A stretch of 64,000 bases of DNA. It comes from Roseovarius faecimaris (GTDB lineage: Bacteria; Pseudomonadota; Alphaproteobacteria; Rhodobacterales; Rhodobacteraceae). A program made the translations under genes and the position numbers. The notes under the pieces were generated by a model that was not told where the DNA came from, did no database searches, and saw only the letters and a list, made by a program, of their open reading frames with translations. Below, piece by piece: positions 8,642 through 17,491 of the stretch (position 1 is the first letter of the stretch; each line of letters opens with the position of its first letter). The DNA is taken from the NCBI RefSeq assembly GCF_009762325.1, contig NZ_CP034348.1:1680501-1744500 (forward strand), written 5' to 3'.

Positions 8642-9615
8642 TGCAGCGGCGTTATCTCATTCAGATCCTGTCAGGTCTCATCGGAATACTGCTCATTCTG
8701 CTGATGTTTTGGGCGCTGGATCTATCGCTGAGCAGCGTTCTTGAACTGCCGCAAATGACGCCCCTTTGGGTGTTGTTCGCCGTGGCTGCATTGACTGGCG
8801 CCAATCAACTGTTGGGTGTCATGAAGTGGAAGCTTGCCGCGGCGCAGCTCGCCCCGGGCGCTGATGCGCCGGACGTTCTGCAAATGGCCCGTATCACCAC
8901 GATCGGCACTCTGTTCGCACAGATCATACCTATGCCCGTCAGCATGGCGTTGACGCGCTGGCTTTTGGCCACCAGGCAATTGCGCGCTTCGGGATTTGCA
9001 GCAAGATCGACATTTTATGAGCAGGTTTTCGATATCGTGATCATGGTGTGTACGGGTCTTGCAAGCCTCGCCATGTGGCTGTTCGGCGTTCCGGGAGGGG
9101 GTGCCTTGGCCATATTGGTGATCACATGTGCAATCAGTCTGTTCGCGGTCCGTAGCATTCTGGATCTGTTCCACAGGCTGACAGGCTGGCTTGCGGCTCG
9201 CCGTTTCGCGGCTGCGAAGTTCGAGCAGGCGTCCGACATCTTCGCAATGGCGCGGGACACACCTTTTCACCAATGCCTGTTGCAATCCGCGCTGTCGCTT
9301 TGCCGGCTTGTTCTGCAATTGATGCGCGTGCTTCTTCTGGTGACGACCTTCATCCCTGACATTGATGTTTTGGCGCTTCTTATCGCGAGCCCGGCGGTCA
9401 TTCTGATTGGGCTGATTCCACTGACGCCCGGCGGATTGGGGGTGATTGAATGGACATGGAGCAGTTTCCTGATCAGTCTCGGCGCGTCCGTTCAGATGGC
9501 CGCGCTTGTGGCGCTTGTTTTTCGTGTCTTTGTCTTTATCGAGCTCGCCCTTGTCTTCACCGTACTGACCGCAATGCGGCTTGTCGTGAACCGGCTCTGT
9601 GGGGGACGCGGGTGA
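8641..9615 (+). CDS. LPG-synthase-TM/AglD-type membrane protein (flippase-like, UPF0104)
   Basis: The 324-residue protein has about eight membrane segments. Features typical of the lysylphosphatidylglycerol-synthase transmembrane family include ANQLLGVMKWKL near the second span, TTIGTLFAQIIPMPVSM in the middle and IGLIPLTPGGLGVIEWTW in the C-terminal half. Stand-alone members often sit beside glycosyltransferases and are thought to help move or build lipid-linked products. The ATG at 8641 shares its A with the upstream TGA; a GTG at 8638 would add one residue. It is operonic with the preceding membrane protein. Confidence 0.82.
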   Translation: MQRRYLIQILSGLIGILLILLMFWALDLSLSSVLELPQMTPLWVLFAVAALTGANQLLGVMKWKLAAAQLAPGADAPDVLQMARITTIGTLFAQIIPMPVSMALTRWLLATRQLRASGFAARSTFYEQVFDIVIMVCTGLASLAMWLFGVPGGGALAILVITCAISLFAVRSILDLFHRLTGWLAARRFAAAKFEQASDIFAMARDTPFHQCLLQSALSLCRLVLQLMRVLLLVTTFIPDIDVLALLIASPAVILIGLIPLTPGGLGVIEWTWSSFLISLGASVQMAALVALVFRVFVFIELALVFTVLTAMRLVVNRLCGGRG

Positions 9616-9685
9616 CGGGCGGTGTTTTCGGTCAGGCTGGAAGATGGCATGTTTCACCGTCTGACCAGATGAGGAGGTCCGACGC

Positions 9686-10648
9686 ATGACCCCAGAGTTG
9701 CCTTCCGCGCAACGCCCGTGGCTAAGTGTTGTCATGCCCGTCTTCAACGGGGCGGACACTCTTGCTGAAAGCATTGCTTCGGTCGCTCTGCAAGCGGAGG
9801 GGATCGAACTTGTCCTGGTGGATCAAGCTTCGGATGATGCAAGCGTTGCTATCGCGAAAAGCTTTGCCGACAGGATCGATATTCGTATCGTCAGCAATCC
9901 CGAAAGCTCGGGGTGGATGGAAAACACAAACCTCGCCATGTCGATGGCCCGCGCGCCTTTCGCCACCATGTTGCATCAGGATGATTACTGGCACGAAGAC
10001 CGGGCCGCAGTCCTGAAGGCCATGCTGGAGACGTACAGCGAAGCGGCGCTGTGGGTTCACGGGGCGGACTATGTCGATGATCGGAGCCACCGAATAGGAA
10101 CTTTTGCCCCACCTTTTGGCGCGCGCCGCCGACTGGTGCCGTCGGCAGAAGCATTCGAAACGCTTATTGTTCAGGATACCATTGCCCTTCCGGCCGTCGT
10201 GTTCCGCACCAGCGACTACCGGATGTTGGCTGGCCTTGATGAAACGCTCTGGATGACAGCGGACTGGGATCTCTGGCTGAAGCTGATTGGCAAAGGCCCA
10301 TTGGCCTGGACGCATGAAAAACTGGTTGCCTTTCGCCTTCACAGAGCGTCGCTGACCCTTAAGGGCTCGCGCAAACTGGAGGATTATCGCGATCAGTTGG
10401 ACCGCGCCCTTCACAGGCATCTCGATACGCTTGCCGAGGCTGAAAGAGCGCGGCTCGAACCGCTTGCGCGGTCTTCGAACGCCATCAACTTCTGGCTTGC
10501 ATCGCGATATCACGCCGCCGGTGCGTCAATCAGCGAGCTGCTGCGGATCGTTTTGTCAATCGGCCCCCGAAGGTGGGGGGAGTTCCTGCGCAAGACCCAA
10601 CTTCTACAGCGGGTCGTGCCGCGCCTGCGTCTGCGGAAAAAGAAGTGA
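9686..10648 (+). CDS. family 2 glycosyltransferase
   Basis: The 320-residue protein has a classic GT2 start (LSVVMPVFNGADTLAESIASV, VLVDQASDDASV) and an acidic metal-site region HQDDYWHED. TADWDLWLKL later matches the ED/WD acceptor-site pattern. No membrane segments are evident, so it should be cytoplasmic or peripheral. The ATG at 9686 follows GAGGAGGTCC, a strong ribosome site. It closes the plus-strand half of the surface cluster. The sugar is unknown. Confidence 0.85.
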   Translation: MTPELPSAQRPWLSVVMPVFNGADTLAESIASVALQAEGIELVLVDQASDDASVAIAKSFADRIDIRIVSNPESSGWMENTNLAMSMARAPFATMLHQDDYWHEDRAAVLKAMLETYSEAALWVHGADYVDDRSHRIGTFAPPFGARRRLVPSAEAFETLIVQDTIALPAVVFRTSDYRMLAGLDETLWMTADWDLWLKLIGKGPLAWTHEKLVAFRLHRASLTLKGSRKLEDYRDQLDRALHRHLDTLAEAERARLEPLARSSNAINFWLASRYHAAGASISELLRIVLSIGPRRWGEFLRKTQLLQRVVPRLRLRKKK

Positions 10649-10737
10649 CGGACGTCGTTGCTGTGTTGTCAGAGCGGGACAGACATCCTCTTTCGAAACA
10701 GATGCTGTCTTGAGAGTGTCATCCGGCAGCTTCACGG

Positions 10738-11517
10738 TCAGACGTAAACAAGCCCGATACCGCTGTGCCCTTGCGCCGCATCATGAACGATTGTGTCCGT
10801 CTGGTGCGTTGAATCCGCTTCGAGTTGCGCCCAGAATTCACTGACGTTGATCGAAGGATCCTCTGTATTCGGCAAAATATCATGAAGCGCGATGAGGCCC
10901 CCGGCAGCGACCAACGGGATATAGGTATGGAAATCAGTCCGTACGCCCTCGAAGGAATGGTCGGCATCGATCAGGAGAAAATCCGCCATGTCACCTCCGA
11001 GAATGTCACGGACGATCCTGAAGGTTTCCGGGTCATGAGAATTGGCGCGCAGAAGGGTCAGCTTCTGATCCGGATGGGTGAAGGATTGATAGAATTTTCC
11101 TTTCCACCTGGGATATCCGCCCCCGTTGCGCGCATAGGGCAGATCAATGCTCACAATCTGGGCATCGGGTGCTGCGAACCGGCAAAGTAGCAGCAATGTA
11201 CCGCCGCGGGCCGTGCCGATTTCGATGAGTTTACGGGGCTTGCGTTCGTCGATCAGGCGAATGAGAGCGTCCAGTTCCTGCCGGACCTGCATCGGACGAG
11301 CACCGCGGCCAATGCGCCCTTCGCACACCATTTGCACAGCCACAGAAGGCTCGGTCGGGAACGCATTCCGCTTCAGAACGCCCCGCAGCTGTCCGATATG
11401 AATCCGGTCATACAGATTTCTGGCTTGCACCCATGCAAACGTTGCCGCCTGGGTGATCCAACTGTATTTTCCGTCACGCTCCCATATCCTGATTTGTTTT
11501 TTCAGGCGATCCAGCAT
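10738..11517 (-). CDS. CmcI-like SAM-dependent methyltransferase (cephalosporin-hydroxylase family)
   Basis: This 259-residue protein has a Rossmann methyltransferase core with motif I in KLIEIGTARGGTLLLLCRFA, an acidic strand end in IVSIDLPY, and FLLIDADHSFEGVRTDFHTY followed by GGLIALHDI. These are hallmarks of the CmcI/cephalosporin-hydroxylase and Methyltransf_24 groups, which often modify sugars in polysaccharide clusters. It points towards the preceding glycosyltransferase. A role in methylating the cluster's glycan is likely but unproven. Confidence 0.78.
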   Translation of the reverse strand: MLDRLKKQIRIWERDGKYSWITQAATFAWVQARNLYDRIHIGQLRGVLKRNAFPTEPSVAVQMVCEGRIGRGARPMQVRQELDALIRLIDERKPRKLIEIGTARGGTLLLLCRFAAPDAQIVSIDLPYARNGGGYPRWKGKFYQSFTHPDQKLTLLRANSHDPETFRIVRDILGGDMADFLLIDADHSFEGVRTDFHTYIPLVAAGGLIALHDILPNTEDPSINVSEFWAQLEADSTHQTDTIVHDAAQGHSGIGLVYV

Positions 11518-11680
11518 TTCAAGCCCTGTTCTGTAAGCCTGACACTGTCGCTAGCATTTCGGCGTAAGGTTGACCAGATATGCGTCACCGGCCTCGGAGA
11601 CCGAAGACGACAAGCAAAAAGCGCTGAAACGGCGGAGTTTGATTTTGTATGAATGCCCCCGTTGACGCAGCTTGCCGGCA

Positions 11681-12091
11681 TCACGGCCCATGGGGGCTCT
11701 CCAGTGTCATCTGCGTCTGAATCACGATTGCCGCGGCCTTTCCGTCGGAACGCGATACGGTGGTCTGCCAGATGGTTGTCCGGCGGCCCCGATGCAGTGG
11801 AATGGAGCGCGCGCTGGCCCGGTCGCCGATCGGGATCGCGCGCAGAAAGTTCGTTTTGCTCTCGACCGTGGTGGTCATTTGGCCCTCGTCCAGGTTGAGG
11901 GCTGCCGCCGTGCCCCCCAGGGCATCCGCGAAGGCCATGACCGCCCCGCCGTGCATCACCCCGTTGCGGTTGGCATGCTCCGGGCGCACGGTCATCTGGC
12001 CCGCGACCGCCTCGGCGCTGCACTCGGTGAGGGTGATCCCGAGCGACCTGGGAAAATCGGGCAGGTGCCCGTCAAGGTTTTCAGTGTCCAT
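11681..12091 (-). CDS. PaaI-type hotdog-fold thioesterase
   Basis: The 136-residue protein is one hotdog domain of the PaaI/4HBT group: HANRNGVMHGGAVMAFADALGGTAA holds the HGG signature near the central helix, and TTTVESKTNFLRAIPIGDRASARS follows. Such enzymes hydrolyse acyl-CoA thioesters, often aryl-CoA. The ATG at 12091 (MDTENL) follows GAAGGACG; an upstream in-frame extension lacks family similarity. It is divergent from the MmgE/PrpD gene. The substrate is unknown. Confidence 0.85.
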   Translation of the reverse strand: MDTENLDGHLPDFPRSLGITLTECSAEAVAGQMTVRPEHANRNGVMHGGAVMAFADALGGTAAALNLDEGQMTTTVESKTNFLRAIPIGDRASARSIPLHRGRRTTIWQTTVSRSDGKAAAIVIQTQMTLESPHGP

Positions 12092-12301
12092 GATCCGGTT
12101 TCGTCCTTCGCCGTCAAATCTCGCGTGTCGCTTCAGATGTAGAACAAACCTCATGGTCGGGACCATCGTGAAACACCCGGCTATACATCGGGCTTATGAC
12201 GCCTCCAGTCCAGAGCTGAGGCGCACACTCCTGTGCTGTGCCTCTGGCGGGGCTGTGATAGAAGGCGGCAAAGCGCCCTCTGCCCGAACAGGAGATTTGC
12301 G

Positions 12302-13630
12302 ATGCAACTGATGGATCAGCTTCTCGATCTGGCCGCCATGCGCGAGGAGGATCTGCCCGGGCGGGCACTGGCACTGGCGCGGTTTTCGCTTCTGGACTGG
12401 ATGGCCTGCGGTCTGGCGGGCAAGGACGAACCGCTTGCCCGGAAACTGCGCAGCCTGGCGGTATCGGAAGGGGGCAGGCCGGTGGCCAGTGTGATCGGCG
12501 GCGAGGCGGCCCCGGCGCGGATGGCGGCGCTGGTTAATGGTGCAACAAGCCACGCGCTGGATTATGACGATACCCATTTCGCCCATGTGGGGCACCTGTC
12601 CGTTGCGATTTATCCCGCCGCCCTTGCGGTGGCCGAAGACTGCGATGCCACCGCCGGCGCGCTTGTGGCGGGTTTTCTCATCGGGGCGGAGGCCGCGATC
12701 CGGGTGGGCAAGGTGCTTGGCCGGGCGCATTACAATCTGGGCTTTCACCAGACCGCGACGGCGGGGGCCTTTGGCGCGACCGTGGCGGCGGGGCGGCTTT
12801 ATGATTTGAACCGGGATCAAATGCGCGTGGCCCTTGGGCTTTGCGCGACCCGTGCCTCGGGTCTGAAATCGCAGTTCGGCACGATGGGCAAACCCTATAA
12901 TGCCGGGATTGCCGCTGCCAACGGGGTGGAATGTGCCGCCCTTGCGCGGCTTGGGTTCACCTCTGCCGATGACGGGCTTGCCGGGCCGCAGGGTTTTGTC
13001 GAAACCCATACGCCCGAGATCGGCGCGGTCGAGCCGTTGAGCGGCATGCTGTTCGAGGACAACAAGTACAAGCTGCATGCCTGCTGCCACGGAACCCATG
13101 CGATGATCGAGGCGCTGCTGGCCGTCAGGGGCAAGGACGCGCTTGACCTCGATGCGGTGGAGGAGGTCGCGCTGCGGACCAACCCGCGGTGGCTCAAGGT
13201 CTGCGATATCAAGCTGCCGCGCACCGGGCTTGAGGTGAAGTTCAGCTATGCCTGGCTTGCCGGGATGGCGCTGCGCGGTGACGGCACCGGGGATGACCGG
13301 GCCTATACCGATGCGCTGGCGAGTGATGGCGCGCTCGCGGCCTTTGCCCGGAGGGTCAGGGTGACGGGTGATGAGACGGTCAGCGATCTGCAGGCCGAAG
13401 GGCAGCTGCGGTTCAGGGACGGCACGGTCGTGCCGCTGTCGCATGACCTTGCGGACGAGATCCCGCAGGAGGTGCTGGCCCGGCGTCTGCGCCAGAAGGC
13501 CGAGGCATTGCTTGGTGCCAGGGGGGGCGCACTCTGGGACATGGCGGACCGGCTTGACCAGTGTCCGGCGCGCGCCATCGGGGCGCAGCTTGCGGCGCCT
13601 CTGCCCGATGGGGGGATGGCCGCGGGCTAA
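12302..13630 (+). CDS. MmgE/PrpD family protein (2-methylcitrate dehydratase-like)
   Basis: The 442-residue protein matches the MmgE/PrpD fold: FSLLDWMACGLAG near the N-terminus, NGATSHALDYDDTHFAHVGHLSVAIYPAALAVAE around residues 79-112, then NLGFHQTATAGAFGATVAAGRLYDL and KLHACCHGTHAMIEALL. Members include 2-methylcitrate dehydratase and iminodisuccinate epimerase. No prpB or prpC neighbour is present, so the specific reaction is unassigned. The ATG at 12302 follows AGGAGATTTGCG. It converges on the fumarase gene, 72 bp apart. Confidence 0.82.
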   Translation: MQLMDQLLDLAAMREEDLPGRALALARFSLLDWMACGLAGKDEPLARKLRSLAVSEGGRPVASVIGGEAAPARMAALVNGATSHALDYDDTHFAHVGHLSVAIYPAALAVAEDCDATAGALVAGFLIGAEAAIRVGKVLGRAHYNLGFHQTATAGAFGATVAAGRLYDLNRDQMRVALGLCATRASGLKSQFGTMGKPYNAGIAAANGVECAALARLGFTSADDGLAGPQGFVETHTPEIGAVEPLSGMLFEDNKYKLHACCHGTHAMIEALLAVRGKDALDLDAVEEVALRTNPRWLKVCDIKLPRTGLEVKFSYAWLAGMALRGDGTGDDRAYTDALASDGALAAFARRVRVTGDETVSDLQAEGQLRFRDGTVVPLSHDLADEIPQEVLARRLRQKAEALLGARGGALWDMADRLDQCPARAIGAQLAAPLPDGGMAAG

Positions 13631-13702
13631 AGCGTTTTACGAAACCCGTCAGGCGGGAGCGCCAGGGCAGGGCAGAGGCCCGCTTGGCGTTATCAATTGA
13701 AG

Positions 13703-15205
13703 CTACAACGCAGGCGCGCGCCGCCATTTCTCGGGGCCGGTCCGGTGGATCGAGTTGCCGTTGCTGTCAACCGCGACCGTGACCGGCATATCCTCGACCT
13801 TAAGCTCATAGATCGCTTCCATGCCAAGATCCTGAAAGGCGACCGGGCGGGCGGCCTTGATCGCCTTGGAGACGAGGTAAGCCGCCCCGCCCACGGCGAT
13901 CAGATAGGCGGCGCGGTGCCGGGCGATGGCATCGAGGGTGGCGGGGCCGCGCTCGGCCTTGCCGATCATCAGCTTGAGGCTGGTTTCGCTGAGGATGCGG
14001 TCGGTGAACCTGTCCATCCGGGTCGAGGTCGTGGGGCCGGCGGGACCGATGGCTTCGTCCCCGACGGCATCGACGGGACCGACGTAATAGATCGCGCGGC
14101 CGCGCAGGTCGACGGGCAGGGCCTCGCCCGCGTCGAGCATGTCGATCATGCGTTTATGCGCCGCATCCCGGCCGGTGTAGAGCGTGCCTGACAAAAGCAG
14201 GGTCTGCCCCGGTTCCAGCGAAGAGATGACATCATCCGTGAGGGTGTCGAGGTCGATTTTCCGGGCCGTCGCGCTGGCCTGGTCGAGCAGGATCTCAGGG
14301 TAGAGCGCAAGGTCCGGCGGCGTGAATTCGGCCGGGCCAGAGCCATCAAGGGTGAAATGAACATGCCGTGTCGCAGCACAATTGGGGATAAGGCCCACCG
14401 GGAGCGAGGCCGCATGGGTCGGAAATGACCGCAGTTTGACGTCGAGCACGGTTGTGACGCCGCCCAGACCCTGCGCGCCGATCCCCAGCGCGTTCACGCG
14501 CTCGGCAATCTCAAGGCGCAACTCTTCGGTGCGGTTCGACGGGCCGCGCCGCTGCAGCTCATGCAGGTCGATGGGGTCGCTCAGAGCCGCCTTTGCAAGG
14601 GCCATGGCCTTGTCGGCATTGCCGCCGACGCCGATCCCGAGAATACCCGGCGGGCACCATCCGGCCCCAAGGGTGGCGACGGTCTCGACCACCCAGTCCG
14701 CGACCGACCCGGACGGGTTGAGAGTGGTGAACTTCGCCTTGTTCTCGGACCCGCCGCCCTTGGCGGCCACGTCGATCTCGATCCGGTCGCCTTCGACGAT
14801 CTCCACCGTCAGCATGCAGGGCGTGTTATCCCCCGAATTCTGTCGCGTTCCGAAGGGATCGACCACCACCGAGGCCCGCAGCGGATTCGTGTCGCGCCGG
14901 TATCCCTGGCGCGTGCCCTCGTCGCAGATCTCCTGAAGCGACCGCGTGAAATCGGTTCTGGCCTGAACGCCATAGCGGATGTGGATATTCGCGGCCCCCG
15001 TATCCTGACAGATGGGACGGCGGCCAATGGCGCACATGCGCGAATTCACGAGGATTTGCGCCATGGCCTGTTTGGCGCCGGGATTTTCCTCGCGTTCCCA
15101 GGCCGCTGACATGGCGCTGATGAAATCCGGGGGGTGAAAATACGAGATGTACTGGAGCGCTTCGGCAATGGAGGCGATCAGGTCGTCTTCGCGGATGATG
15201 GTCAT
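13703..15205 (-). CDS. fumA: class I (iron-sulfur) fumarate hydratase
   Basis: This 500-residue protein is a fused alpha/beta class I fumarase interconverting fumarate and malate in the TCA cycle. The three cysteines expected to bind the oxygen-sensitive 4Fe-4S cluster lie in RPICQDTGAANIH, GAGWCPPGILGIGVGG and IPNCAATRHVHF. The C-terminal beta domain has LLSGTLYTGRDAAHKRM and GPAGPTTSTRMD. The ATG at 15205 gives the family's usual start; the longer open frame is not supported. It is divergent from nirS across a 531-bp region. The symbol is by similarity; fumB is equally possible. Confidence 0.9.
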   Translation of the reverse strand: MTIIREDDLIASIAEALQYISYFHPPDFISAMSAAWEREENPGAKQAMAQILVNSRMCAIGRRPICQDTGAANIHIRYGVQARTDFTRSLQEICDEGTRQGYRRDTNPLRASVVVDPFGTRQNSGDNTPCMLTVEIVEGDRIEIDVAAKGGGSENKAKFTTLNPSGSVADWVVETVATLGAGWCPPGILGIGVGGNADKAMALAKAALSDPIDLHELQRRGPSNRTEELRLEIAERVNALGIGAQGLGGVTTVLDVKLRSFPTHAASLPVGLIPNCAATRHVHFTLDGSGPAEFTPPDLALYPEILLDQASATARKIDLDTLTDDVISSLEPGQTLLLSGTLYTGRDAAHKRMIDMLDAGEALPVDLRGRAIYYVGPVDAVGDEAIGPAGPTTSTRMDRFTDRILSETSLKLMIGKAERGPATLDAIARHRAAYLIAVGGAAYLVSKAIKAARPVAFQDLGMEAIYELKVEDMPVTVAVDSNGNSIHRTGPEKWRRAPAL

Positions 15206-15508
15206 CTCAGGTCTTTCCTTCCAGGCGGCGTATCTCGTCGATGGCCTTACCATTGCGCTATTCGGGGCAGGCGACAACCGGGCCATTGGGCCTGTCGGGC
15301 ACTTTACTGACTGGCGCCTGCTGTCCGGGGCGGGCCGGATCCCCGATTGCAGGCAGGGGTAGCCCGTCCGGCCCCGACACGATCGGGTCAATGACAAAAG
15401 AAACAGTCGATGACGCCGCGCTTTCCCATCGCCGAGACGGTGGCGTATGCCGTCTGCCCCTGGTCCCGTGCGGCCCCTTGGCCGCCGGATCAGGGGGAGA
15501 TTCCGTCC

Positions 15509-15534
15509 AATTCCCTGCGATAAATCAGGAAATT
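15509..15534. repeat. inverted repeat upstream of nirS
   Basis: AATTCCCTG (15509-15517) pairs with CAGGAAATT (15526-15534) with one mismatch across an 8-bp AT-rich spacer. It lies about 130 bp upstream of the nirS box centre. It could be an operator for a second regulator, but no matching site was found elsewhere in the window. Confidence 0.35.
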
Positions 15535-15660
15535 CGGGGTCATTCGCGGCCCTGCGATGAAGCCGTGCACAAAGATACGCGCGCGGTGATAAAAAATTGC
15601 ACGATTTGGCAATGGGTTAGGCGAGGGTTTCGCGCTTTGGGCCGCGCTGGCGGGCCGGGC

Positions 15661-15674
15661 CTAACGAAAGTCAA
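15661..15674 (+). promoter_or_regulatory. Nnr/Dnr-type box of the nirS promoter
   Basis: CTAACGAAAGTCAA is a CTAAC-N4-GTCAA site, one base from the consensus TTAAC half. With its centre at -41.5 the start of transcription falls near 15709. CCTAAT sits at 15697-15702, the expected -10 position, with four of six consensus bases. The leader before the nirS ATG (15737) would be 28 nt. Confidence 0.75.
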
Positions 15675-15736
15675 GGATTCAGCGCAGTCAGGGGCGCCTA
15701 ATGAGGCATGTCTCACCAGGAAAACGGAGAGTTTTT

Positions 15737-17413
15737 ATGTCTCATGGATTAACCTTTTCGGCTTCAGCCCGCGCGCTCACCGCTGGGGTGGCGTTGATGG
15801 TTGGCGGCCTGGCAAGCCCTGCCGTCGCCGAGGAGCCGACACTGAGCGAAGAGGCGTTTGAAGCCTCCAAGCAGGTGTATTTCGAGCGTTGCGCCGGCTG
15901 CCACGGCGTGCTGCGTAAAGGCGCGACAGGTAAGAACCTGCTGCCGGAATGGAAAAAGACCGCTGCGGATGGCACCGTGACCGAAGGCGGGACGCTGAAA
16001 CTGGGCCAGGAGCGGCTTGAGAAAATCATCTCCTGGGGCACCGAAGGCGGGATGAACAACTTTTCGGACGTGATGACCGAAGAGCAGATCCGCGACATGG
16101 CGACCTACATCATGATGGAGCCGCCGAAGCCGCCGGAGATGTCGCTTGAGCAGATGATGGAGACCCGCAAGGTCTATGTGGAGCCGGAGGACTATCCGAC
16201 CGAGCCGCTGCATGGCCGCAACTGGGAAAACTTCTTTGTCGTGATCGAGCGTGACGTCGGCAAGGTGGCCGTGGTTGACGGCGACACCAAGGAAGTGCTG
16301 GCGCATATTCCGACGGGCTATGCCGTGCACGTTCTGAAAGCCTCCGAGCACCACAAGCTGGAAGAGCCGGAAAACCCGGGCCGCTTCTGGTACACGATGG
16401 GCCGCGACGGCAAGATGACCAAGATCGACCTTTGGCAGAACCCCGAGAACATGCTCGTGGCCGAGGTCAAGATTGCCTATGACGCGCGCGACGTGGCTGT
16501 GTCGGGCGACGGCAAATACGTGATCGGTGGGGGCTACTGGCCGCCGCATTTCGCGATCGTCGACGCGGTGACCATGGAGCCGAAGAAGGTCGTCTCGACC
16601 CGCGGTGTGAACGTGGACGGGAACTATGTGGAAGAGGCCCGCGTGGCCGCCATCTACACCACCCCGAACGAGCCCACCTGGATCGTGGCCGTCAAGGAGC
16701 TGGGTCAGCTCTGGCAGGTCGATTACACCGATATCGACAACCTGGGCATCACCAAGATCGACAGTGCCAAGTTCCTGCATGACGGGTTCTTCGACCCGAC
16801 GGGCCGGTATTTCCAGATTGCGGCCAACGCCTCGAACGCGATGGTCGTGGTGGACAGCAAGACCCACAAGCTGGAAGCGATCATCGACACCGATGCGCTG
16901 CCGCACCCGGGACCGGGCGCCAACTGGGTTGACCCGAATTGCGGGCCGGTGGCGGGCACCACGCACCTTGGTGTCGGTCTCGTGACGGTCTGGGGCAACG
17001 ACCCCGAAGGCCACCCGGACAATGCCTGGAAGATCTGCTACGAGACGGAAACCGATGGCGCGGGCCTGTTCATCCGGACGCACCCGACCAGCGATTACAT
17101 CTGGGCTGACCAGACCAAGCACCCCGAACCGGAAGTGCAGCAATCTGTGCAGGTGATCTCGAAAGAGACCGGGGAGATCGTGAAAACGATCCAGATCACC
17201 GAAGAGGAAGGCAATGCCGCCGTCCATTTCGAGTTCAACCAGGATGGTACGGAGGTTTGGGTGTCCAAGTGGAACCGCTCGACCTCGCTGGAACCGAATG
17301 GTGAGATCGTGATCTTCGACGCCAAGACGCTGGAAGAAATTGGACGTGTCAAAGGGCTCTATGCGCCCACCGGCAAGTTCAATGTCTACAACCGGTCGAA
17401 CCACGTCACCTGA
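15737..17413 (+). CDS. nirS: cytochrome cd1 nitrite reductase (NO-forming)
   Basis: This 558-residue periplasmic enzyme reduces nitrite to nitric oxide. A signal peptide ends near residue 31 (ASPAVA). The N-terminal cytochrome c domain has the heme motif CAGCH (Cys52, Cys55, His56). The remainder is the eight-bladed d1-heme propeller, with the expected active-site histidines in FLHDGFF and GTTHLG. The ATG at 15737 follows AACGGAGAG and gives the full signal peptide. It is followed by a strong hairpin and then the NirT-type gene and a cupredoxin. Unlike in Paracoccus, it is separated from nirECF by the nor operon on the other strand. Confidence 0.97.
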   Translation: MSHGLTFSASARALTAGVALMVGGLASPAVAEEPTLSEEAFEASKQVYFERCAGCHGVLRKGATGKNLLPEWKKTAADGTVTEGGTLKLGQERLEKIISWGTEGGMNNFSDVMTEEQIRDMATYIMMEPPKPPEMSLEQMMETRKVYVEPEDYPTEPLHGRNWENFFVVIERDVGKVAVVDGDTKEVLAHIPTGYAVHVLKASEHHKLEEPENPGRFWYTMGRDGKMTKIDLWQNPENMLVAEVKIAYDARDVAVSGDGKYVIGGGYWPPHFAIVDAVTMEPKKVVSTRGVNVDGNYVEEARVAAIYTTPNEPTWIVAVKELGQLWQVDYTDIDNLGITKIDSAKFLHDGFFDPTGRYFQIAANASNAMVVVDSKTHKLEAIIDTDALPHPGPGANWVDPNCGPVAGTTHLGVGLVTVWGNDPEGHPDNAWKICYETETDGAGLFIRTHPTSDYIWADQTKHPEPEVQQSVQVISKETGEIVKTIQITEEEGNAAVHFEFNQDGTEVWVSKWNRSTSLEPNGEIVIFDAKTLEEIGRVKGLYAPTGKFNVYNRSNHVT

Positions 17414-17437
17414 CGCTGTGACCTCATACTAACTGCG

Positions 17438-17465
17438 AAAGGGCGGGCCATGACGCCCGCCCTTT
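17438..17465 (+). terminator. intercistronic hairpin after nirS
   Basis: AAAGGGCGGGC (17438-17448) and GCCCGCCCTTT (17455-17465) form a perfect 11-bp stem with a 6-base loop between nirS and the NirT-like gene. Only a short T-rich tail follows, so it may be a partial terminator or an RNA-stabilising hairpin that keeps nirS expression above that of the downstream genes. Confidence 0.7.
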
Positions 17466-17491
17466 CCTTGCTTTCACTCGGAGTGTGACCC

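Larger units (their letters stand above)
15206..15736. other. intergenic region between fumarase and nirS
   Basis: This 531-bp gene-free stretch contains the nirS box (15661-15674) and two dyad elements: an AATTCCCTG / CAGGAAATT pair (15509-15534) and ATTGC-N8-GCAAT (15596-15613). Open frames across it show no domain similarity. The first half, near the fumarase start, shows no feature I can name. Confidence 0.6.

Noticed and set aside
15241..15861. A 206-codon open frame running into nirS
   Set aside because: It overlaps the nirS signal peptide in another frame and crosses the nirS promoter.
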